From the NCBI GenBank assembly GCA_030374765.1, contig JARGXX010000115.1:310001-374000 (forward strand): DNA of 64,000 nt, written 5' to 3'. The position numbers and the translations under genes were made by a program. This DNA is from Agarophyton chilense. Its lineage: Eukaryota; Rhodophyta; Florideophyceae; Gracilariales; Gracilariaceae. This document shows positions 55,277 through 64,000 of the stretch, in pieces. The notes beneath the pieces were generated by a model that saw only the letters and a program-made list of their open reading frames with translations, had not been told where the DNA came from and made no database searches. Numbering within the stretch: the stretch's first letter is position 1; each line of letters starts with the position of its first letter.

Positions 55277-56869
55277 GTGGTGACTGCAAAAAGAAAAATT
55301 GATAGTATCGAAGATTGTCACACAGGTGCACCAAATCCTCGTAGTATGCCGATTCATTTTGAGAAAAGAAACCTACCCTATTCTGAAAATGCGGTCGCAA
55401 GATCAAATGGCATTGCACGCGATGATAAAAGTGGTTCTGAACAAAATGACGACGATGGAGAGCACTTTTCAGAAAATGAAAACCAGAATCGATATTATCC
55501 AGCCACACAGGTATATCGCCCCCCGATATAAAACCCGAATCACTTCCAAGCCCGTTTTAGTCGCGATCCGAACTTGGCTAACGCGTTTCGCCGTTTTGCT
55601 GACGACCGTAACGTAAAACTACCTAAAGAGGAGCCAAGAAGGGCTTTCAACATACCGAAAGAAGTACCAGAAGAGATTTTCAATATGCACGCAAACGATT
55701 GCGCTGGACATTTCATGGCTCTAATGCTTCCGACTGGTTGGGAGCGGAAAAGCTGGTCAGCAATATACAGAGGAAACAAGTTGTTGGCTGAGAGACTAAA
55801 TGAAAGGCTGAGCAACAGACCTGAGATGGCACTCTTTGCCCAAGGGGCAGCGAACTGGGGAATAGAACAAGTTCTTATCCAGAAGTGTAAGTCTATCAAA
55901 CGGATCGCTGTTGTTGTTCCAGTTGGTCAAAACTCTTGAGCTGCCCCTCGCCGTCGCCTCAACAACCAGGCAAATGTGTCGTCATTTGCAGCACAGCACA
56001 GCTTGGCATATCCTTTGAATCAATTTTCGGCAACAAGCAAAGACCCGAACTGCCCACTTCATGTTTTAAACAACCAGTTCATTCCTCGCCCGCTAAGTGG
56101 CTCCAGACATCTAACCTGCAAAATAGTAGCTACATCTGCAGATCGTACTCACACTGGAACCAGGGCGGAAGCGGAGCGAAAAGAGAAAGAATTCGGAGGG
56201 AAGAACAATGGCGCTAACCCAAGAAAAGTACCAACATTTGAACGAAGGCAGTTTGCCATGCTCGAGAATGCTCCAATCTCACACTTGGGTCGAGAAACTC
56301 CGGCGAATAACGAACGGGTTTCCCTGTCAACTGGCAGCTGTACACCTTCTGCTTCAGACGCAGGCAGCGTCCTCTTACGAGACGCAGACGGCTTATCTCA
56401 GACTCCGGCTTGTTCCATTCCAGTTGATGGAAACGTGAAGAATCAAGACATTCCACAATCTTTGATGGCTCGACAAAGGACAGAACCTATGAGAAAATCT
56501 GCAACCAATCAACCGCAGCCACCAAGTTTTATAGATTCAAGTATCCGAATCGCCAGCTTAATTACCTCTGATGTGTTGAAAGCAGCTCTAATTGCCAACG
56601 GGTTCTCAACGGATGTGCCAAACTCGGATTTCGTTCATTCGAGGGGCGCCAGTACATCTAGAGATAGGTATACCATATCTCAACGAAATGGTCTCTCTCG
56701 CGAAGGTGGTCGCCGCGGCCATGTTGAACGTATACGTCAAGGTAATGCATCAAGTGGTCGCCCAGTAAAAATTCGTCGGAGATAATATGGTTCTTTCGAT
56801 GCTGATGAATGTATACGAGTATTGGAGGCTCAAATTGGAAGAGATATTCAAAGGTACTCAATGAAATAG
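55277..56869 (+). pseudogene. Second ORF of the CACTA-like element (unknown, one frame with three stops)
   Basis: A single frame from MVTAKRKIDSIEDC (55277) reaches TAG at 56867, broken only by TAA 55529, TGA 55937 and TAA 56783. All three are one C-to-T step from CAA or CGA, and no frameshift is seen. The protein would be about 530 residues. It has a middle part (ANAFRRFADDRNVKLP, MALMLPTGWERKSWSAIYRG), a Ser-rich stretch, and a basic C-terminal part (SREGGRRGHVERIRQG, KIRRR). No family recognised. By position it could correspond to the DNA-binding second protein (TnpA-like role) that many CACTA elements encode, but this is inference. Confidence 0.5.
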
Positions 56870-57395
56870 CTTATTTTGAGATTAAGACAACCGGGTTTCA
56901 AGAAAAAGAAGATTCCATGATCTTGGTTAGAAATCTAAGCTGTTACATGTAGTAAAAAATTTACGAATGAGCGTACCCTACCGGTCAAAGATTAGTTCCA
57001 TGCAGACCCTGGAGGAATAAGAATGTTTTCTGTCCTCAAAGTAGAAACATATTTAACGTACTATTCTATTCGTTTCAACGGCGCCCGAGAAGCTCAGTTC
57101 TTCATGGAAAGAAGCAGCGGTGATATCGATGATGGTTGGTGCTGTGGCTACTTTGTGATACAATGCAGCTGGATATGAACCTGTGCATGATGGAAAATTC
57201 GGTTGTAATTTCGTAGAGTTCAATCACATGGCTCAGATGCTAGCACGAAGTTATCAGAAATTGTCTTCACAACAACGAAGCCTTACTATGTCCGGAAGTG
57301 CAGCCGGTGTTTCATTTGAAATGCATTTCATACGCTGAATGTACATTCGTAGAAGACGGAGGTAGTGTATAACACGTTTTGGTTTTCAGAATGTA
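56870..57395. other. No recognisable gene
   Basis: Should include the right border of the CACTA-like element and the left border of the Gypsy3 remnant; neither was identified. Confidence 0.4.
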
Positions 57396-57782
57396 TCAAC
57401 GCAGATCCACAGGACAATGCAACCAACGGTTATACCACGAGGCGAAGCGCCCGTTCTTACTGCCTCTCCGGAAATCGGGGAGCTTAGCGAACCTCCGGGA
57501 TTCGAGAAACTCGTGAAAAAACCTCTGGTAATCTTCCACCGAGGACGGCCGAATGGCATGACGCACGGCCCGCAGATTGTGTCCGATGGTATGGTCATAG
57601 CGCTCCCCGGGGCGCTCATAAGCCACTTGGTATCCCGAGGAGCTCCTCGCTTGGTTGTTTGACGCCATGTCGCCGCTTCCCACAGGCTTGTCCGCCGGGA
57701 AATGGATAGAAAAGCCGACGGAAGCGACATAGTCCGGACGGAGAATATCGTATCTGACGGGCTTCTAAGGCGAGTTCGGCAT
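57396..57782 (-). pseudogene. Antisense ORF of Gypsy3, relative of the Gypsy2 antisense ORF
   Basis: A minus-strand frame of 129 codons from MPNSP (57782) has one TAG near 57767 and a stop at 57396. It contains VRYDILRPDYVASVGFS, HNLRAVRHAIRPSSVEDYQR, FFHEFLESRRF and FASWYNRWLH. These parallel RQLVREL, EEFLRLMNFIDQIDR and FVWYDPW of the Gypsy2 antisense protein in the same order, and both begin M-x-N-x-P. Similarity is weak residue by residue, so common origin is a hypothesis supported mainly by identical placement and orientation. Function unknown. Confidence 0.42.
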
Positions 57783-58201
57783 TACGCGCGACCAATGGAA
57801 AAGTACCACGATGGGAAGATGAGATGATGTAATTGACCGGAGCGGACTGACAGACGTAAACCACGGTGGACGAAGCGCGTAAGGTCGCCAAAGTAGAAGT
57901 GGAAACTAAGGAAGGCCGCAATGACCAAGGGACCATCTCGCCCATACGCCACGAGGAATACGCTGGCGATGCACCTATGGACATTGTTCATTGCGCGCTT
58001 GAGTTACAGTACTTAGGCAAATTGATTGCCACCCCGGCGCCAATTGTCAGCTCACACTTCCTCGTACCCCCGCAGGTGATGACGACGCGACGTCCAGTCG
58101 CACCCAATGGTAATGGGAGCAACTAAGCACTCACGTCACCTAGATCAATCATGAGGCAATCTGGACTTCACGGTGACGGTCAAATCCTAAGGAGGGATAT
58201 A

Positions 58202-58650
58202 TGTGAAGGAGCAACGGTAACAGTTGAGTTCTGTGAGCTGACGGGCCCTGAGGGATCTTACAGGCGCCACATGGACTGGCAGACCTCAGCTGGACTGATG
58301 TAGATTATTCAAATATTTAAATTAGTGTAATAGATTAGCATTACAGTACCAGGGAGATCCCAGCGCCTCGCCATTGCTATTTACTTGGCTCGAGTAACGC
58401 TTCTCCCTTAGAGTGAGGTAGGCACTGTTAGGATACTGAATTACCACCTTTGGTACATTAGTTTCACCAATTGGTCTTCAAGCCATCGTTTCCATAGCTC
58501 CGACCTGTAGGACTCCGCAGTAAACGTAAGCCCATGGCACCAAGTACTCTGGGAGTGCCGCCGTCAAGGATTCAACCCTTAGGACCCACTCTACCACGCT
58601 ATCCCAGGTTGAGACCAGTACGCTGACCTACCAGTCATTGCGTTACACTA
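58202..58650 (+). repeat. Putative Gypsy3 3' LTR
   Basis: It starts TGTGAAGG after the purine tract, but no second copy is present in the window. The end is not defined. Copia4 sequence begins by about 58900. Confidence 0.35.
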
Positions 58651-58899
58651 CTGGGGAATGAAATATTGTCACGTTCGGACCTCATGGGCTCGGACCTCAC
58701 GCTCGTAGTGCCGGTTTCGGTCGGAATATCTCGGGATGACGCAGTTCTGTCAACGTACGTCCTAAGAGAAGACATTGACCGCCTAACACACTTATTCGTC
58801 GTTCCTTCGATAGCAATGTCGATCAAATCCTTCTTCTCTTCTCATTTTTCTTTTTTCTCTAGGAATCCTCAGCCGATCGCCAGACTATCTAGCAAGGAC

Positions 58900-61800
58900 G
58901 ATATGGGTCCATCCCATGCCATCCGCTTCGCCACAAAGCTTCAGACTTAGTCTCATCTCTCTATCGAGGACATGCAAAAGCTTTGCAGTCGAGCTGGAAT
59001 ACTCAATGGAACTCTTGCTGATGAGCTCGAACAAGCCTATAATTCTTAAAATTCGTGCAAAAGGTCTGGCCGCCCACTACATTCCCGAAAAATACCATCC
59101 AAGATGATACTGGGTAAGTTCAACGAGCACCTTGAAGTCGATTTCCTCTTCATTCTCGAGTTTGGAAACCTCCCCATTCTGCATATGAAGGATGTATCCA
59201 CCGGTCTCTCTGTCACTGTTTTGATGACTTCAAGGGATATGACTGATACAGCTCGCATGATTGTTGTTCATTGGTTTGATGTCTTTGGGCCTTCATCAAA
59301 GCTTCAGGAGACCTAGAGTTCAATAACGACTCTATTCAGCGATTGTGTACCGAGATTCCGATATCACTCGAACGGCGCCCTGCTCGAAGCCACATCGAAA
59401 TTGAAAGCGTCGAATTGAGCAACGAGACCATCGGTACATTTGTCCAAACGCTCCTTCTCGACGAACCCCATCTGAGGAAAACTCGTCAAGTGCATCGCAC
59501 GGACTTTGAGATCCTCTCAAAAGCCACATTCCTGCTGAACGTGCTGTATGGTAACAAGTCAGTCAGCGGCTTTGAGCTTGTTCACGGCTACACTCCTTCT
59601 GTTTCTGGGTTACCTAAGCAGATGCTACTAGAAAGGCTCCTGGCTTTCTATCACGAACATGTTTTCAGGCATGCCGTACACACCTTACTTCGTACCAAGC
59701 CATCATATCCTTTATCACAACACCTTTTGACATCAACAACACCGGTATACGTCTTCAAGAGGGTTGGAAAACGTGGTGCCTGGTACAAGGCATTTGTGGT
59801 CACTTCTACTGACCATATAGTGTCGGTCTCTCCGAGCGAAAACTCCAGGGACCGAAGCGTCAGATCGCCTACGAGGGCATAAGGTTGGTACCGCGTTCAT
59901 CCCTTCTTCAGGAACTGGACAAACAGGAGCTTGGATACTCGTCCTCCCCGGACACTACCGACCAAGAAGAACCGATTCCAGTCCCTGAAAAAAGGAATGA
60001 TGCCGAATGTTCTCCCCTTGCGTCTTTCATATATGAAGAAGTCACAGGCGTTCCTGTGCGGAACATACAAGACCCTTTGAGTTTTGACCAAAACATATCA
60101 GACAAACCAAACTTGTGGTTTCTGCATCCATTCTCTTCATCTTTCTTTGCGTCAAAGGAAAAGAAAACGGCTGTGAACGCACACTCAATGGATGTCGGGA
60201 ACCCTCAAATTTGCAGAGATATTGGTGACACCTCGCTGAGGTTCCCTACCACAGGCAAAAGTCTATTTTCTTCGGAACAAAAGATTTTCAAGCAGATCAA
60301 GAAGGTCATTGGAGACCACCCAGTCACAAAAGATAAGCTTCAGTTCGCCCTGCGATGGACAATCGGCAAGGCCATCGAAGTAGAGAAGAGAAACTACTCT
60401 GAAGCCGAGCCATACAAGCCGATCTCTATCAAAGAACTCCAGCGAAATGCAAATATTATCTCCTCCCATCACTTCTTCCCGACGAAGTTTAATGGAGATA
60501 TTGGTAATCTTAAGCTCAAGTGCCGACTGGTAGCCCGTGGGAATCGGGATTCCGAAATGGATAACATTCGATCTGACTCTTCTACGGCTCAATTCACCTG
60601 CATCAGACTTATGCTTTCCCTCGCAACTTTACTACACTTCGCCCTTGGAAGCATTGACATCTCTAGATCGTATTTGCAATCAGGCGACCTCAAACGAGAT
60701 ATATACATGCGGCGTCCCAAGGGATGGACACCGTTCGTAGACGAAGTATGGAAGCTACTCAAGCCTGCGTATGGCCTCGTCGAGGCCAGTCGTCTTTGGC
60801 AACTGTGCATCGAGGAATGCCTGTGCCAGTGCGGATTCCGTACTATCCCTGGTATTCCACAGATTTTCCTATAGTCGGACGACCCCGAACATATATCTCT
60901 ACTCCTGTCCAAATCAGTAAACGAAATTCTCCTTGCCGGATCAAAGAGTGAAATGAACACCTTCTCCAATGCTCTCTCAGCTCGCTTCAAGTTTGGCAGA
61001 GCTCGCTTCAAGAAAGAGATCATCTATAGCCCCATTTGGATTCGGCAATATGAAGACTTCTAGATCGAGATCTCCATGGCAGAGTTTATGGAAAACCTCG
61101 AACCCATTCCGATCTCGAAGTATAGAAGGAAGCACTCCGAGAATCTATGCACCCAACAAGAAGTCCGATAAATACAGTCTCTTGCTGGAAAACTCAACTA
61201 CCTCTGCCATGGTGTGCTGCCTCAAGCCGCTTACACCGCTAGATTTATGCAGCAGCTGGTCCCGGCGATGCGCGTCAGGCATCTCTTGCAGGCAAATCAG
61301 ATCCTCAGATCCTCAATCTCGTTCTTAAGCTCCTTCCGGTCGTGAAGTACATGGCTCCGAGATCCCCGATGCTATCGGATAACATGAAGGCTTTCCACAT
61401 AGTGAAGTTTTCTGACGCCAGCAATGGAAATTCATCCTACGGTCAAAATGACTGTATCAGTGGCATCGCCTTCTTCCAAGGTGATAACTTTTTGTACCAC
61501 ATCGTCTAATGGCATAGCGCGAAGCAAAGACGCATATTCTTTTGTACAATTGGTGCCGAATTTCTTGTGGCAGCAGAATGCGCAGACATATCCCTATAAC
61601 TTGCGGAATGCATGGAAGTTCTTGCATCGGATTTCGGTTCACTCGTCCTTTACGCCAAATCATATAGTTTGCACCCAACGATAACTACCCTTCACGAATG
61701 CCGAGACTACCGATAACGTCCCACCGTCTCGCCTCTGTGAATCGTTCGAAGTTGGGCACAAATTCTCTATGCGTTGGATAGCAGGAAGTCTGAACTTAGC

Positions 61801-61987
61801 CGACGTTTTGGCAAAGGGCAATCATCATTTTTTTACTCAAATAAACCAAGCTATGGATCAATGTGTACTCAGCAAAGGTATCATATCTACATTTACAATG
61901 GTCCATCATCTTGGAGCATGGAACCCTAAGGCTAAGGATCTATTATGGCAAAGATTTCAAACTCTGTTTGAGGAACCTTCCTGGTGA
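58900..61987 (+). mobile_element. Copia4: 5'-truncated Ty1/copia element, distinct lineage
   Basis: Only integrase to RNase H is present; gag and protease are missing and no LTR pair was found. The domain order integrase before RT shows Ty1/copia. RT blocks differ clearly from Copia1 and Copia3, indicating a third lineage. Confidence 0.8.
58900..61987 (+). pseudogene. Copia4 integrase, RT and RNase H, decayed
   Basis: Integrase zinc region (LSIEDMQKLCSRAGI; near 58950) and core: NEHLEVDFLFILE, DVSTGLSVTVLMTSRD and SVELSNETIGTFVQ (Glu, about 59405-59446). A linker follows with GKRGAWYKAFVV. RT (59885-60874) has LKCRLVARGNRDSEMD, IDISRSYLQSGDLKRDIYM and LKPAYGLVEASRLWQL. After TAG 60872 the catalytic block reads SVNEILLAGSK, where V-D-D would be expected, so the active-site aspartates appear lost. 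RNase H fragments include VKFSDASNGNSS and MRWIAGSLNLADVLAKGN (61770-61820). Frame changes and stops are frequent after 60900. Confidence 0.85.
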
Positions 61988-62169
61988 CTACATTTCTGAA
62001 GAGCAACGTCCTCCAGGGAGGTTTTTCGGGACTTAAGTTTTTTCCGGAGCCTCCGGCGTGCCACCTCGTTATGAGTAGGAGTAATCCGTTTTCACGGCGA
62101 TGGCCAGAACGCCGGTGATGCACCGGCCGGACAGGGTGCCATACACGTGGCCACAGCGCCCGCGCGACA

Positions 62170-62861
62170 TGTGGCCGCCAGATTGGCCCCTTTTATTAGA
62201 CGGACATTTAGCTATTTAGGATAGACTTTATTTATTCTATTCTACGGTGACTACAGTACTTAGGCCGCCGGCCTCGCGGCCGCCGGTCCAGTAAAGTCTG
62301 CCCAACAAGGGTGATCTTGGTCTTCCAGATCTTGGCTCTGGGTCAAACCGCCTGCGCGGATATTCAACTCCTTACGGAGGGATTTACCGTGGTGCACGGC
62401 TTCCCAACCCCCTTGGACGTTCAAGCAGCCTTCGTGTGATGGGTATCTATTCCCACTTTCGTGGTTCCGCCCGTGTGTACGGTTTGCTACACCCGGCAGT
62501 GCCGGCTATTCCCGAGTCCCCTCTTGCGACTCGTGGTCAACCTCGCCCTCTTGCCTCCGTTCCCATTTTCCTTCCCTTTTCCTCCCCTTCATTGTGCAAT
62601 TCCCGCTCTTGCGGCTCGCACTGACACCTGTCGTGCTCGCCACTCTCGTGGGTTTTGCCTCCTCAGAGGATACGCAAGCACCGCTTCGGCGGATAATCTC
62701 GGCTTCTTTCAGCCTCCCTGCGCCCGTCGCGACGGTTCGGCTCCGGCTTACACCCGGCATTGCGCGCCGATCCCTGGGAGGGCTCTACCGCGCCGGTTAC
62801 TTCGTGAGAAGAAGATCCGGACGTCTTCGTAGGTTTTCCCCCTTGGGGGCATTTTCCTACA
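62170..62861 (+). repeat. Probable 5' LTR of Gypsy4 (borders uncertain)
   Basis: GC-rich non-coding sequence directly upstream of a primer site identical to that of Gypsy2. The right end (CTACA at 62861) is set by that primer site. The left end is a guess at TGTGGCCGCC. The 3' LTR would lie outside the window. Confidence 0.45.
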
Positions 62862-62864
62862 AAT

Positions 62865-62878
62865 TGGTCTCCCGACTT
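62865..62878 (+). promoter_or_regulatory. Gypsy4 primer-binding site
   Basis: TGGTCTCCCGACTT, identical to 27845-27858 of Gypsy2. Confidence 0.7.
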
Positions 62879-63005
62879 AGAAGTCAAGACCGCTTTTGTC
62901 CTCTCTGAGGTTGTTTTCCGTTTAACGGGTTTTCACCGGTCTCACCGGTTTTCTTTCTATTCTTCCGTCGAGACGGTGTGGCCAAGGCCAAGGAAACCGC
63001 CTAGC

Positions 63006-64000
63006 ATGGAGCGTCCTGCAACACGCAGCCGTTCCCGCCAAAGCGGTGATGCCAGGGGCACTGATGTTCCACAGGCCCTGGCTCCAACACCGGCTTCCCG
63101 GGAGATACCGGTCACCGGCACTGAGGACCCACAGCCCGATTCCGGGTTAACGACCGTCGCAACGGTGGTTTCTCCGCCTCCGCGGTTGTTCGACCAAGCG
63201 CGGATTGTACGCTTAGAAGAGCAGCTCCGCTCCCTGCGGGCTGCTCACAATAACCTCTCGAGGGAGTTCACCTCTTTACGAGGAAGCCTCGCTAACCCCC
63301 CTACAAGTGAGTTAGCCGAGGATATCCGCGTATTGCGGTCGGACGTCAACACACTATTCGAGTGTTCTGGCGCTCCGTCTTCCTTCGCAGAAGGTATGGA
63401 GAATCGCTTCGAGCGTCTCCGAAGCCGACTTGAGTCGGTCGAGAGGACGTTAACCTCGCACGCAAACGCGGCTAGACCGGTTGTCTCTCATAGAGAGACC
63501 CAGTCGCGGAACCGGAAGAGCCGGAAGAACCGGGATTCTAACCGTAAGCACGGACACCCGTCAGACTCATCATCTGAGTCGGACGGTAAACCGAGTGACT
63601 CGGAGAGTTCCGATTCGTCGGTGAGCGATGACCCACAGGATCGTTATGGGCGCTCTTCCCGCTCAAAGCGGTCCCCTGCCACCTACGGGGCCATCCGGTC
63701 GCGCCCCAAGGGTCGGCGACATCCGGGCCTCAAACCCTTGAAGCCCACCGACCCTCTGTACAGGACACTCCTGTCTTACCGGTATTACCGGCTAGAAGAT
63801 TCCTCTTTAGGTCGGACACCGCGTGACACGGGTAAAGTGAAAGACTGCATCAAGCGGATGCAGCTTTCACTTCGTAACCAGTCATTTACTGGGGATGATC
63901 CAATTCTGGTCTTGGATTTCCTACACCGCTTTGTAGTGGAAGCCAATATACTCGGAATGAACGAAGGACAAGCCTACCTGGCGCTACCCTACTTTCTACG
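63006..64000 (+). CDS. Gypsy4 gag, partial at window end, intact so far
   Basis: From ATG 63006 (MERPATRSRSRQSG) the frame is open for 331 codons and runs off the window. Features in order: a disordered N-terminal part; a coiled-coil-like segment (VRLEEQLRSLRAAHNNLSRE); a Ser/Asp-rich acidic stretch (HPSDSSSESDGKPSDSESSD); a basic patch; LKPTDPLYRTLLSYRYYRL; and the capsid-like DDPILVLDFLHRFVVEANIL. Each block has a counterpart in the decayed Gypsy2 gag (28227-29340), so the two are the same family. In contrast to nearly all other element ORFs here it has no lesion, and it is markedly GC-rich. That fits a recent insertion. Expected role: particle structural protein. Confidence 0.8.
   Translation, partial: MERPATRSRSRQSGDARGTDVPQALAPTPASREIPVTGTEDPQPDSGLTTVATVVSPPPRLFDQARIVRLEEQLRSLRAAHNNLSREFTSLRGSLANPPTSELAEDIRVLRSDVNTLFECSGAPSSFAEGMENRFERLRSRLESVERTLTSHANAARPVVSHRETQSRNRKSRKNRDSNRKHGHPSDSSSESDGKPSDSESSDSSVSDDPQDRYGRSSRSKRSPATYGAIRSRPKGRRHPGLKPLKPTDPLYRTLLSYRYYRLEDSSLGRTPRDTGKVKDCIKRMQLSLRNQSFTGDDPILVLDFLHRFVVEANILGMNEGQAYLALPYFL

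Larger units (their letters stand above)
57396..58650 (+). mobile_element. Gypsy3 remnant: 3' end of a Ty3/gypsy element
   Basis: It is recognised by an antisense ORF, a purine tract TAAGGAGGGATATA (58188-58201), and a following LTR-like sequence starting TGTGAAGGAGCAACGG. This is the same arrangement as at 36066-37246 of Gypsy2. No sense pol domain is retained. The right border is uncertain because Copia4 follows. Confidence 0.5.

Noticed and set aside
58560-58640. tRNA-like stretch on the minus strand (GGTTGAATCC, resembling a B box)
   Set aside because: No cloverleaf could be folded with the right spacing, and the A-box-like match is poor. It is more likely part of the Gypsy3 LTR region.
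62436-62908. Protein-like ORFs in the GC-rich region before Gypsy4 gag
   Set aside because: They lie in the presumed LTR directly before the primer site, and GC-rich sequence yields long open frames by chance.
1-64000. CRISPR arrays, bacterial operons, rRNA genes
   Set aside because: No regularly spaced short repeats, no prokaryotic gene organisation and no rRNA sequence were seen; the content is eukaryotic.

Overview
The window is eukaryotic and transposon-dominated. Everything recognisable is LTR retrotransposons, DNA transposons, broken copies of eukaryotic housekeeping genes, and very few intact genes. The recognisable pseudogenes show no obvious introns. A compact-gene, retrotransposon-rich alga, perhaps a florideophyte red alga, is my best guess. 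That is an inference from gene style and element types and not proven. Coding assignments were made by reading translations by eye; no database was searched.

Layout. 1-3.5 kb: no recognisable gene, then a small RING-like ORF (3496-3891). 4.09-8.74 kb: complete Copia element (Copia1) with 233-bp LTRs and a CATAT target duplication. 9.2-12.1 kb: decayed SPO22/ZIP4 (meiotic crossover) gene. 12.19-12.81 kb: C-terminal part of a cullin-3-like gene, split at its last codon by Gypsy1 (12810-17833, duplication ATGTA). 18.1-18.8 kb: unassigned minus-strand RGG-rich remnant. 19.6-21.3 kb: decayed asparagine-synthetase-domain (ASNSD1-like) gene. 21.47-38.16 kb: tyrosine-recombinase gene split by a 16-kb Gypsy element (Gypsy2, 21964-38047, duplication TAACG). 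Gypsy2 carries a complete Copia (Copia3, duplication CCAAC) in its 5' LTR, a solo LTR (duplication GAATG) in its RNase H region, and an antisense ORF before its 3' LTR. 38.7-39.0 kb: minus-strand HPC2/ubinuclein-like remnant.

41.0-45.2 kb holds the only clearly intact genes: two tandem secreted GMC-oxidoreductase-like proteins, each with a TATA-like box and a downstream AATAAA. 45.5-51.1 kb: minus-strand Copia remnant related to Copia3, interrupted by a decayed piggyBac transposon. 51.9-56.9 kb: CACTA/Plavaka-like transposase (minus) divergent from a second ORF (plus). 57.4-58.6 kb: 3' end of a third Gypsy with a short antisense ORF resembling the Gypsy2 one. 58.9-62.0 kb: 5'-truncated Copia of another lineage. 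62.1-64.0 kb: start of a GC-rich, apparently intact Gypsy (Gypsy4) whose gag runs off the window.

Themes. (1) Element nesting can be resolved to the base through LTR ends and target duplications. Two insertions split host-type reading frames that become continuous again in silico. (2) Most in-frame stops in elements and pseudogenes are what C-to-T change in CGA, CAG or CAA would give. (3) Both complete Copia elements have a Drosophila-copia-type half-tRNA primer site. (4) An uncharacterised antisense ORF lies just upstream of the 3' LTR in two Gypsy copies. (5) The two intact GMC proteins appear to lack one of the two usual catalytic residues.
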